This document shows, one piece after another, positions 1 to 5,983 of a stretch of 7,774 nucleotides of DNA (position 1 is the stretch's first letter; the number at the start of each line of letters is the position of its first letter). The position numbers were made by a program, and so were the translations under genes. Below the pieces are notes generated by a model. That model had not been told where the DNA came from and did no database searches. It was given only the letters and a program-made list of their open reading frames with translations. The stretch is from Thermoproteota archaeon (GTDB lineage Archaea > Thermoproteota > Thermoprotei_A > Sulfolobales > Pyrodictiaceae). The stretch spans positions 1 to 7,774 of the forward strand of contig JAADFC010000016.1 of the NCBI GenBank assembly GCA_013153105.1. Reading direction: 5' to 3'.

Positions 1-638
1 GCGCCGCCGCTGGCTATCACGGGTATATCCACGGCCTCCACAACCGCCCGGGTTAGCTCGAGGTCGTAGCCCTCCCTGGTGCCGTCGCGGTCGATGCTGG
101 TGAGGAGTATCTCGCCCGCGCCCAGCCTGGCCACTCTCCTCGCCCACTCTACCGCGTCGAGGCCCGTAGGGACCCTGCCGCCGGAGACGTAGACTTCCCA
201 GCCGCTGGGCGTCCTGCCCCTGCCGACCCACTTCGCGTCTATCGCTACCACGACAGCCTGGCTGCCATACTCCCTCGCGGCCTCGGCAACCAGCTCCGGG
301 CGGCGGACGGCTGCCGTGTTTATGGAGACCTTGTCCGCGCCGCTGTCGAGCATCCGGCCGAAGTCTGCCAGCCCTTTCACGCCGCCGCCCACGGTGAAGG
401 GTATCGTGACCACTGAGGCGGTGTCGCGGACTACACGGTACAGTGGCTCACGCTGCTCCGGCGTCGCCGATATGTCTAGGAAGACCAGCTCGTCCGCGCC
501 CTCCTCCTCGTAGCGGGCCGCGAGCTCCACGGGGTCGCCGGCGTCGCGGAGGTCGCGGAACCTGACCCCCTTGACGACCCGTCCCCCGTGCACGTCGAGG
601 CAGGGGATTATACGCTTGGCAGGCTCCGGGTATGCAAT
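1..638 (-). CDS. hisF: Imidazole glycerol phosphate synthase cyclase subunit HisF (3' end outside the window)
   Basis: HisF is the cyclase half of the HisH-HisF enzyme. It turns PRFAR plus ammonia from HisH into imidazole glycerol phosphate and AICAR, in the cytoplasm. About 212 residues of a (beta/alpha)8 barrel are visible. Seen in order: AKRIIPCLDV with the catalytic Asp at about residue 15, VVKGVRF, GDPVELA, LVFLDI, FTVGGGV, ADKVSINTAA, GSQAVVVAIDAK with the second catalytic Asp at about 134, GAGEILLTSIDRDGT, and IPVIASGGA at the window edge, where roughly 40 residues are missing. The start is odd. Upstream of AKRII the frame is open to a TAA but holds no ATG, GTG or TTG. I place the start at ATT (636-638) because a GGTGG ribosome-binding site (645-649) lies 6 bases before it, the spacing used by neighbouring genes. 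The gene follows hisB by about 70 bases and is probably cotranscribed. Identity is very secure; the start is not. Confidence 0.95.
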   Translation of the reverse strand, partial: MAYPEPAKRIIPCLDVHGGRVVKGVRFRDLRDAGDPVELAARYEEEGADELVFLDISATPEQREPLYRVVRDTASVVTIPFTVGGGVKGLADFGRMLDSGADKVSINTAAVRRPELVAEAAREYGSQAVVVAIDAKWVGRGRTPSGWEVYVSGGRVPTGLDAVEWARRVARLGAGEILLTSIDRDGTREGYDLELTRAVVEAVDIPVIASGG

Positions 639-644
639 AGCCCA

Positions 645-649
645 CCACC
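645..649 (-). promoter_or_regulatory. Ribosome-binding site supporting an ATT start of hisF
   Basis: On the minus strand GGTGG lies 6 bases before ATT (636-638); a second overlapping copy sits at 642-646. The same GGTGG with a 5 to 7 base spacer precedes several other starts in this window (3001, 3849, 6521, 6836). This spacing is the main reason for choosing ATT as the hisF start, since no canonical start is in frame. Confidence 0.45.
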
Positions 650-672
650 CTGCAGCCTCGCTCCCCGCTGGT

Positions 673-688
673 GGCCCGCCGGTGGGCC
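673..688. repeat. Near-perfect 16-base palindrome between hisB and hisF
   Basis: The sequence ggcccgccggtgggcc pairs with itself over all eight positions with a single G-T mismatch. It lies between the hisB stop and the hisF start. In minus-strand RNA it would form a GC hairpin with an A-C mismatch. It could be an operator, a processing or attenuation hairpin, or chance in GC-rich DNA. No T run follows it, so it is not a typical terminator. Confidence 0.3.
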
Positions 689-710
689 CGGCTCCTAGAG
701 GTTATAGCGT

Positions 711-1313
711 CTACCCCAAGCCGCCCCTGCCGTGCTCCGGCGCGAGGGCGCCCTTGGTTGAGACGAGCTTCGCCGAGGGCTGCAGCGCCTGGCGGAGCGC
801 GAAGCCGAGAGCCTTGAAGGCTGCCTCCGCTATGTGGTGGTCGTTACGGCCCGCAACCTGTCTCACGTGTATGGTTGAGAGAGAGGCCGCGGCGAAGCTC
901 TGTATCATATGCCCGATGTTCTCCAGGGCGAGGCCGCCTATCTCCTCGCGTGTAAACCTGAGCGAGACCCAGGCGCCCGGCCTCCCCGAGAGGTCGACAG
1001 CCGCCATCACAAGAGCCTCGTCCATCGGCACCATGGACCAGCCGAACCTGGCCACGCGCCACCCCACGCTCTCCAGCCACCTCCTAACCGCAGCGCCCAG
1101 CGTCAACATTAAATCCTCCGCGACATGGTGGTCGTCTACGTGCCTCACCTCGATGACCTTGGCTTCGAGCCTCCACCCGGCGTAGAATGCTAATGTTTCA
1201 ACCATATGGTCTAGGAAGCCTATCCCGGTCTCGACCCGGGCATATGGCTCGCCGGAGCCTATCTCTAGTACAAGCTCTACGCGCGTCTCGCGCGTCTCCC
1301 TGGTAAGCCTCAC
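711..1313 (-). CDS. hisB: Imidazoleglycerol-phosphate dehydratase HisB
   Basis: The enzyme dehydrates imidazole glycerol phosphate to imidazole acetol phosphate, the step after HisF in histidine synthesis. Family metal-binding motifs are intact: GIGFLDHM (residues 30-37), DDHHVAED (60-67, His/Glu ligands for Mn), and GRNDHHIAEAAFKALG (155-170). The end STKGAL is the usual family terminus, here followed by about ten extra residues. There is no fused histidinol-phosphatase domain, as expected in archaea. The frame is open to a GTG at 1376 (221 residues), but the family normally begins near RxTRETxV. The GTG at 1311-1313 gives 200 residues, close to the usual 195-200, and has GGAGAG about 7 bases upstream, so I chose it. 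The gene heads a hisB-hisF pair and is divergent from the phosphoesterase. Confidence 0.95.
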   Translation of the reverse strand: MRLTRETRETRVELVLEIGSGEPYARVETGIGFLDHMVETLAFYAGWRLEAKVIEVRHVDDHHVAEDLMLTLGAAVRRWLESVGWRVARFGWSMVPMDEALVMAAVDLSGRPGAWVSLRFTREEIGGLALENIGHMIQSFAAASLSTIHVRQVAGRNDHHIAEAAFKALGFALRQALQPSAKLVSTKGALAPEHGRGGLG

Positions 1314-1375
1314 AGCAGTCTCTCCGGCGGCCGACGCGGCACACCCCAAGTCTGCCTGGCTGCCGGCGGGCTCCA

Positions 1376-1384
1376 CCTAAGTAT
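1376..1384. promoter_or_regulatory. Possible TATA-like element in the divergent hisB / phosphoesterase region
   Basis: Cctaagtat is the only AT-rich island between the two divergent genes. Read rightward it would place transcription start about 17 bases before the phosphoesterase GTG. Read leftward it would place a hisB start near 1355, which agrees with the shorter hisB start at 1313. The match to an archaeal TATA box is weak. Confidence 0.25.
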
Positions 1385-1424
1385 CCCCGGCCGTGGCGGA
1401 TGCAGCGGGGGAGGCTGGGAGGCC

Positions 1425-1940
1425 GTGGCTCTCATAGGCGTCGTCAGCGACAGCCACGATAACGTCTGGGCGGTGGAGAGGGCTGCACGGCTCCTCCTGG
1501 ATAGGGGGGTTAACCTGGTGGTTCACCTGGGCGACATAGTGGCGCCGTTCACGCTGCGCAGGTTCCGTGAGGCGGGGGTGGAGAGGCTGGTAGCCGTCTT
1601 CGGGAATAACTGCGGCGAGAGACCTGGCCTCGTGAAGGTGGCCACCGAGGCCGGGTTCGAGGTGGGGGACTGGCCGCGCCTGGTCGAGGTGGATGGGAGG
1701 AGGCTCCTCCTGCTCCACGGCAGCGGCCCCCCGGAGGCTACTAGGATGCTTGTCGACTCCCTGGCTGCCAGCGGCCGCTACGACGCTATACTCTACGGAC
1801 ATACCCATACTGTCGACGTTAGACGTGTCGGCGGCACCCTCATCCTCAACCCTGGGGAGCTATGCGGCTGCCTCACCGGGAGGCGGAGCGCTGCTCTGCT
1901 CGACACTTCGGATATGAGCGTAGAGGTTGTAGAGGTCTAG
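1425..1940 (+). CDS. Metallophosphoesterase of the YfcE/MJ0936 type
   Basis: This is a small calcineurin-like phosphoesterase of 171 residues with all signature blocks of the YfcE/MJ0936 family: SDSH (Asp9, His11), HLGD (Asp37), FGNN (Asn61), LLHG (His98), GHTH (125-128) and LNPGE (141-145). These residues build a two-metal site, and family members hydrolyse phosphodiesters or nucleotide phosphates. The natural substrate cannot be told from sequence. There is no signal peptide or membrane segment, so it is cytoplasmic. Length is near the usual 160-180. The GTG start at 1425 is the only one that keeps the first beta strand before SDSH; GGGAGG lies immediately upstream with a short spacer. It stands alone, divergent from hisB and convergent with aroD, and its TAG stop overlaps the aroD stop. 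Confidence 0.9.
   Translation: MALIGVVSDSHDNVWAVERAARLLLDRGVNLVVHLGDIVAPFTLRRFREAGVERLVAVFGNNCGERPGLVKVATEAGFEVGDWPRLVEVDGRRLLLLHGSGPPEATRMLVDSLAASGRYDAILYGHTHTVDVRRVGGTLILNPGELCGCLTGRRSAALLDTSDMSVEVVEV
1937..1940. other. Shared CTAG of two convergent stop codons
   Basis: CTAG is its own reverse complement. It supplies TAG to the phosphoesterase (1938-1940, +) and TAG to aroD (1937-1939, -). The two genes therefore meet with a stop overlap and no intergenic terminator; each transcript must run into the other gene. Confidence 0.95.
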
Positions 1941-3001
1941 GCTCCGTTTCGCGGCTGGGCTCCCAGGGCTTCGCGTAGCATCGAGACCAGCTTGCTGAAC
2001 GCCACCTGGCCCGGCGCCACGGGCGTCTCGAGGGGCGCATAGACGAGGGCCGCACCCAGCAGGAGGGCTAGCAGCCGCCCGTAGCCCGCGGGGGGGCCCA
2101 TGGGGAACGCGGCCGCCCGCCGCGGCCACTTCACGTTAAGCCCCACCAGCCTGTAGACGTCCGTGTGGCTCCTGGCATAGGCGACTATCTTCGCCACGGC
2201 CGCTTCGCGGCGTATCATGTCGCCCGCGACCGCGTAGAGGGCCTCGGCGGGCGGCGTGTAGTTGAAGTAGTGTGCAGACACTATCACCCTCCCCGGCGCC
2301 GAGGCGAGAGCCTCGTCGAGCAGGGGGAACCGGTACTCGAAGTCTACCAGGCTGACGCCATGGTCCAATAGTTTCAGCAGGATGTCGAGCTTCTCTCTCG
2401 GGTCTCCCCGGTACCTTCCCCCCTCCTCAGCGCTCCGTAGCGTCGCTATGACCTGGATACCCTGGGAGGAGAGGCTCTCAGCGACCGTGGCCGCCTCGCG
2501 GGGCCCCCACCCCAGCAGGTCAAGCCTGATCTCCACAGCCCTGCATCCCTCGTGGAGCACCGAGGCGATGAACCTTTCGGGCGGCGAGCCTGGCGGCGGT
2601 ATGCAGGCTATCCTCGCCGAGTAGGCGTCGGGGAGCCCGAGCCTCTTGCGGCCCCGGCCGCAGCTGCGAGCCGCTACCAGCGTTAGGCTATGGATGTCCG
2701 GCCAGGACGTGGCAGGGAGGGAGTCGAGACAGGCTCTGGCCAGCAGCCTGCCGTGGGCGAGCCTGTAGACTTGGTCTGCCCAGGGCAGCTCCGGGCGGGC
2801 GCCGTCTACCTCGACCCAGGCTGGAGCGCTGCACTGGAGGGGGCGAAGGGGGTCCCCCGAGACAAGCTCTGCTTCAGCACTGTCGGCTGAAGGCTCGGTG
2901 TCTATGCACACGTAGCCTTTGCCGTCGAGCCTCTTCTCGCAGAGCAGGGCGCCGCAGCGGGGCTTTGCCGCCTCCAGGTTTACGTAGAGCCTTTCGGCCA
3001 A
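1937..3001 (-). CDS. aroD: Type I 3-dehydroquinate dehydratase with an unrecognised N-terminal extension
   Basis: The C-terminal part (about 126-345) is a type I dehydroquinate dehydratase, which converts 3-dehydroquinate to 3-dehydroshikimate through a Schiff base. Seen against the enteric AroD pattern: VEIRLD (Glu157, Arg159), TLRSAEEGG (Arg189, Glu193), VSAH (His244), AKIV (Schiff-base Lys271), FPMGPPAGYGR (Arg309) and APGQ (Gln332). The Ser usual two residues before the Pro of APGQ is Val328 here. Residues 1-125 match nothing I recognise; they hold Cys16, Cys21, Cys32, Cys57, Cys91 and Cys114. At 354 residues the protein is about 100 longer than usual. The frame opens at 3064, inside the upstream gene, but TTG at 2999-3001 has GGTGG 7 bases upstream and lies 17 bases after that gene's stop, so it is preferred. 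It is probably cotranscribed with that gene. Confidence 0.9.
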   Translation of the reverse strand: MAERLYVNLEAAKPRCGALLCEKRLDGKGYVCIDTEPSADSAEAELVSGDPLRPLQCSAPAWVEVDGARPELPWADQVYRLAHGRLLARACLDSLPATSWPDIHSLTLVAARSCGRGRKRLGLPDAYSARIACIPPPGSPPERFIASVLHEGCRAVEIRLDLLGWGPREAATVAESLSSQGIQVIATLRSAEEGGRYRGDPREKLDILLKLLDHGVSLVDFEYRFPLLDEALASAPGRVIVSAHYFNYTPPAEALYAVAGDMIRREAAVAKIVAYARSHTDVYRLVGLNVKWPRRAAAFPMGPPAGYGRLLALLLGAALVYAPLETPVAPGQVAFSKLVSMLREALGAQPRNGA

Positions 3002-3008
3002 GACACCG

Positions 3009-3013
3009 CCACC
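3009..3013 (-). promoter_or_regulatory. Ribosome-binding site that sets the aroD TTG start
   Basis: GGTGG on the minus strand lies 7 bases before TTG (2999-3001), inside a purine-rich stretch that begins in the TAG stop of the upstream gene. It favours the TTG start over the longer frame that overlaps the upstream gene by 46 bases. Confidence 0.6.
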
Positions 3014-3018
3014 GCCTC

Positions 3019-3849
3019 CTAGCTTGTTATAACTGCGTCTGCCACGTATATCACCTGGTCCCATGGTATGTCCCGCTTCTCCTCGACCATGTACCTCTTG
3101 CTACTCCTTACCATCTGGAGGGCCTCGCCTGGGACCCGGAGCGCCTCGAGTATCCTCAACACCTCCCCGTGAGCCTCCACGGCCCCCCTCGCTGAAGATG
3201 CCAGGCGCTCAACCTGCTCTGCCACTCCCACGTAGCCGCTTCTCCGCAGGCTGTGGAGGAGCTCATCCACTCGCCAGCTGGGCGACCCCTTCTTCACGAC
3301 CCTAACCGCCACGCCGCGGGGGCCTATGGCTATCGTGGACGCGCGCCCTAGGTAGCCGCTGCGGTGGCTCAGCACATGCTTACCCGCAACGGTCTCCGGC
3401 GTGGGCTGCGACAGCGGCTTGGGCGGGTCTACACCCCTGAGCCTAGCCTCCCGAGGTTCTGAAAGGAGTACTATGAGCCGCGTGTCGTCAAGGTTGTCGA
3501 CGCTCTCCATGTCCTGCGGCTCAATTACAAGCTTGACTATAGAGCCCAGCTGTGTCGAACTCGTATAGGGTATCTCAAGCGTCTGCTCCCTAGCAAGTAC
3601 AACCAGCTCCTCGAGGCTGGGCTCCTCGTCCTCCGCCACAAGCCCCCTGCGCCTCAGCTCGCCCAGGAGCCGACGGTAGTCAGGGACTCTGGCGTCGAAC
3701 GTAGGGTCGTTGCAGACGATTATGCGGGGAGCGGGCGAGAAGGATACACGGCAGACTGTGCCGGCGTAGAGGCCGTAGGCGTCGTAGACCAGCGCGCCAA
3801 CATACTCGCGGGACTCGTAGTAGCTGCTGAAGGGGGTTGACCTGCTCAA
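3019..3849 (-). CDS. Conserved archaeal-type protein with two PRC-barrel-like segments, function unknown
   Basis: I do not recognise a named family. The protein has no signal peptide or membrane segment. Two stretches resemble the small beta-barrel PRC fold. The first opens with EYVGALVYDAYGLYAGTV (about 15-32) and seems to close near EIPYTSSTQLGSIVKLVI (92-109). The second opens with VAGKHVLSHRSGYLGRA (154-170) and closes with IPWDQVIYVADAVI (262-275), the usual PRC ending of the form IPWexVxxIGDxVI. A charged helical insert sits inside each unit. PRC-barrel proteins in archaea often act as adaptors or in RNA and cell-division contexts; the role here is unknown. The frame is open to GTG at 3864, but TTG at 3847-3849 is preceded by GGTGG with a 5-base spacer (276 residues), so I chose it. 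It is the first gene of a pair with aroD. Confidence 0.75.
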   Translation of the reverse strand: MSRSTPFSSYYESREYVGALVYDAYGLYAGTVCRVSFSPAPRIIVCNDPTFDARVPDYRRLLGELRRRGLVAEDEEPSLEELVVLAREQTLEIPYTSSTQLGSIVKLVIEPQDMESVDNLDDTRLIVLLSEPREARLRGVDPPKPLSQPTPETVAGKHVLSHRSGYLGRASTIAIGPRGVAVRVVKKGSPSWRVDELLHSLRRSGYVGVAEQVERLASSARGAVEAHGEVLRILEALRVPGEALQMVRSSKRYMVEEKRDIPWDQVIYVADAVITS

Positions 3850-3896
3850 AAAGGCCACCCTCACAGCCGGGGAAGGGGCAGGAGCCAGCCTCTAGG

Positions 3897-3906
3897 AGAA
3901 ATAACC
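3897..3906 (-). promoter_or_regulatory. Candidate TATA box for the PRC-like gene and aroD
   Basis: On the minus strand ggttatttct lies just after the stop of the coiled-coil gene. A start of transcription about 25 bases downstream would fall near 3875, leaving a leader of roughly 26 bases before the TTG at 3849. It is the only AT-rich run in this short intergenic gap. Confidence 0.35.
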
Positions 3907-5256
3907 CTATCCCTGGGAGCCGCCGGCGGCGCCTAGGAACAGCTGCTCAACCGCCGCCCCCGCTGCCGCTGCCCCCTGGGCGGCGACGTGGACGCCTGGC
4001 AGGTGTATCTCGTAGACCACCATCTCGGGGTCCAGCCCCATCGTCACAGCCCACGCCGCCAGCGCGGCTGCCGCGCTGGCGGTGCTGGGCGGGTAGGCGC
4101 CCGCGGGCAGCACCGCCCCATTAACCGGGTCTACCAGCACCACGTTCGCTGCGCCGGTTTCGAGCAGGTGCTGCTTCACCCTGGAGTTGACGGCCATAGC
4201 CGGTACTGGTGTGCCGGAAACGTTGAGGGATGCTATCAGCCCGTCGAGTATCCCGTGGCCGGGGTCGTAGACGTGGTATCCCCGGTAGCTGCCGAGGCGC
4301 GTCTCGACGACAACGCCGGCTGCCACGGGGGTTCCGTTGTAGTAGGCTATCACCAGGGCCCGCGGCGTGCCGGGTAGGGCTGCGTAGGCTAGTAGGGCTA
4401 GGTCGAGGCTTCCGCCTCCCTGCAGTATGGCGGTCTCGTTGGGGAGCATGAGGGACTCCCATATACCGATTATTGTCGCGTTCTCCGTGGCTATTCTCGC
4501 CAGCTGGTCGGGGTAGAGGCTGAAACCTCTCACAATCATATCGTAGACCCTATAGATGTCGGGTCTGGTTAGGTTGTGTAGAGCGGCGGCCTGCTCGGAG
4601 GCGGTCATAACGCTGTCGAGCCAGGAGAGCAGCTGGGTCCTATTTGACGCGTGGAGGTGCCAGTAGCCCGCCTCGCGGACTGCGTTGCGGAGAAGCTCCA
4701 GCTCCTCGCCCAGCCTGCCCAGCTCGGCGTTGAGCAGGGCCAGCTGCTCCTGGAGGTGCTCGAGCCGCCTTCTCGTCTCGTTCAGCTCCGCGAGGAGCTG
4801 GAGCTTCTCAACCGCGCTCTGGTTGAGCTGGCGGCGCAGAAGCTCATTAGCCTGCAGAAGACTCTCAACCTGCGCTCTCAACCTCGCAGCAGTAGCGTTG
4901 AGGGCCTCTATAGTCTTATTGGCCTCCTCGAGGCGGGCCAGCAGGCTATCCCTCTCCGCCTTCACCCTCTCCAGGGTCTCGTTGCACGCTGCGAGGCGGG
5001 CCTCCAGCGTCCCCAGCCTATCCTTCAACTCCCTGATTTGCTGTCTCGCCAAGTCCAGCTGGCCGCTCACCTCCGCAACCCTAGCCTCCGCAGCCTGGAG
5101 TCTCCCCTGACAATCGCTCAGCTGCTGCCTCAGGTCGTCACGCTCGCGGAGCACTGTGGCGAGCGTACGATCATAGCTATAATAGATTATCAACGCTACG
5201 AGCAAGCCGAGGGCCAAGCCGAGGGCTGCTCCCTGCGCCAGGCTCTTCATGTCCAT
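3907..5256 (-). CDS. Membrane-anchored coiled-coil surface protein with many glycosylation sequons
   Basis: This is a 449-residue protein. One hydrophobic segment (about 8-26) with a short N-terminus looks like an uncleaved signal anchor, placing the rest outside the cell. Residues about 30-195 are a heptad-rich coiled coil (for example ERDDLRQQL, LGTLEARLA, LLNAELGRLGEELELLR). The remainder (about 200-449) is globular, with an alanine-rich end and no second clear membrane segment. Eleven N-x-S/T sequons occur (Asn92, 114, 120, 145, 159, 205, 228, 259, 273, 307, 345), all on the predicted outer side, which fits a glycosylated archaeal envelope protein. GGGSLDLALLAYAAL (280-294) and VVLVDPVNG (372-380) recall the Cys and Asp blocks of transglutaminase-like domains, but the Cys position is Ser283; this match is tentative. 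It is divergent from the pilin gene. Two ATG codons (5254-5256 and 5248-5250) could start it; the first is used. Confidence 0.8.
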   Translation of the reverse strand: MDMKSLAQGAALGLALGLLVALIIYYSYDRTLATVLRERDDLRQQLSDCQGRLQAAEARVAEVSGQLDLARQQIRELKDRLGTLEARLAACNETLERVKAERDSLLARLEEANKTIEALNATAARLRAQVESLLQANELLRRQLNQSAVEKLQLLAELNETRRRLEHLQEQLALLNAELGRLGEELELLRNAVREAGYWHLHASNRTQLLSWLDSVMTASEQAAALHNLTRPDIYRVYDMIVRGFSLYPDQLARIATENATIIGIWESLMLPNETAILQGGGSLDLALLAYAALPGTPRALVIAYYNGTPVAAGVVVETRLGSYRGYHVYDPGHGILDGLIASLNVSGTPVPAMAVNSRVKQHLLETGAANVVLVDPVNGAVLPAGAYPPSTASAAAALAAWAVTMGLDPEMVVYEIHLPGVHVAAQGAAAAGAAVEQLFLGAAGGSQG

Positions 5257-5283
5257 GCCTTGCCGCCCCGGCGCCCGTGCTGG

Positions 5284-5305
5284 GCTAGGCGGTCTTTTGC
5301 CTAGC
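5284..5305. repeat. Inverted repeat in the divergent coiled-coil / pilin region
   Basis: GCTAGGC (5284-5290) and GCCTAGC (5299-5305) are perfect 7-base inverted arms around ggtctttt. On the minus strand the loop reads aaaagacc, which could form part of a weak TATA region about 40 bases before the coiled-coil gene start. An operator for that gene, or for both divergent genes, is possible. Confidence 0.35.
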
Positions 5306-5411
5306 GACGCAGAGTAGCCACGTCATCCAATACTTTCGCCCTACCCGGCCACGGCTCTGGCAGCCTCCTGCAACGTCTGGAGCGGAGGAGCAGCGCGGGG
5401 ATTGATGCAGA

Positions 5412-5798
5412 ATGCGCGGCGTGAGCCCTCTGGTATCGGCCGCGATACTCCTCGCCGCAAGCATAGCAATAGGCTATGTTATCTACAACTACGCCTCCGC
5501 CAGCGCCGCGGCCGTGGCGCAGAAGCCCCAGCTGCTCATAACAGCAAGCGCAGACTACGTCGGCTCCACCGCCTATATCGAGCTTAGCATCAAGAACGCC
5601 GGCGGCGCAGCAGCCAACATAACCAGAGTAACCATAGACGGCACCGATGTGAGCAGCCAGCTGGGGCTGCCGCGGCAGCTGCCACCCGGCCAGGAGATAC
5701 GCAAAGTGATAACCATCGACAACCTACCGCCAGGCCAGCACATAGTAATAGTCACCCTGAGCGACGGCAGCCAGTACAAAGCCTCCTTCGTCAGCTGA
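5412..5798 (+). CDS. Archaeal type IV pilin-like protein
   Basis: This is a 128-residue secreted or pilus subunit. The N-terminus is a typical archaeal class III signal: MRG followed by VSPLVSAAILLAASIAIGYV, so a prepilin peptidase (PibD/FlaK type) should cut after Gly3, leaving the hydrophobic helix (about 4-26) as the filament core or membrane anchor. Residues about 38-126 look like a beta-sandwich of the CARDB/Ig type found in such pilins, with strands around LLITASADYV, AYIELSIKNAG, KVITIDNLPPGQH and IVIVTLSDGS. There is one sequon, Asn69-Ile-Thr. No cysteines occur. No pilus ATPase or membrane platform gene is adjacent, so it may be an orphan pilin. It is closer to adhesion or UV-type pilins than to archaellin, which is longer; the exact class is uncertain. 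No strong ribosome-binding site precedes the ATG. Confidence 0.85.
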   Translation: MRGVSPLVSAAILLAASIAIGYVIYNYASASAAAVAQKPQLLITASADYVGSTAYIELSIKNAGGAAANITRVTIDGTDVSSQLGLPRQLPPGQEIRKVITIDNLPPGQHIVIVTLSDGSQYKASFVS

Positions 5799-5806
5799 AA
5801 GAGACA

Positions 5807-5816
5807 GTTTTTTAAA
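5807..5816 (+). promoter_or_regulatory. TATA box likely serving the tRNA-Arg / tRNA-Leu pair
   Basis: Gttttttaaa is a close match to the crenarchaeal TATA pattern (TTTTTAAA). Transcription would begin about 25 bases on, near 5838, giving a 5' leader of about 25 bases for RNase P to remove from tRNA-Arg. No comparable element lies between the two tRNAs. Confidence 0.55.
5808..5813 (+). terminator. Oligo-T transcription stop after the pilin gene
   Basis: Six T residues follow the pilin stop by 10 bases. Archaeal RNA polymerase terminates at T runs without needing a hairpin, so this would end the pilin transcript. It overlaps the tRNA TATA-like element. Confidence 0.45.
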
Positions 5817-5862
5817 CCGCATAAAGCCGCTTGCCCAGCCTCGGCGGGTACCGGGCCTGGAA

Positions 5863-5940
<78 letters not shown>

Positions 5941-5983
5941 CCGGCCCTCCTCCTACACGCAACGGCCCGGCCCCTATCCGGGT

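Noticed and set aside
571..1185. Long open frame on the plus strand across hisF and hisB
   Set aside because: It lies antisense to hisB, whose motifs are complete. Its translation is low-complexity and resembles no family, as is common opposite GC-rich genes.
1377..1808. Open frame of 143 residues on the minus strand
   Set aside because: It is antisense to the phosphoesterase, which has all its metal-binding motifs. The frame is a codon-bias shadow.
4651..5304. Open frame of 217 residues on the plus strand with many Leu, Gln and Arg
   Set aside because: It is the mirror of the coiled-coil codons on the other strand; repeated heptads give long open antisense frames. It has no start signal and no family match.
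5257..5411. C/D box small RNA in the divergent region
   Set aside because: A partial C-box-like GGATGA occurs on the minus strand, but no D box at the right distance and no D'/C' pair could be found.
5412..5798. Archaellin (flagellin) rather than pilin
   Set aside because: At 128 residues it is short for an archaellin, and no archaellum genes are nearby. The class III signal is shared by both groups, so pilin-like is the safer name.
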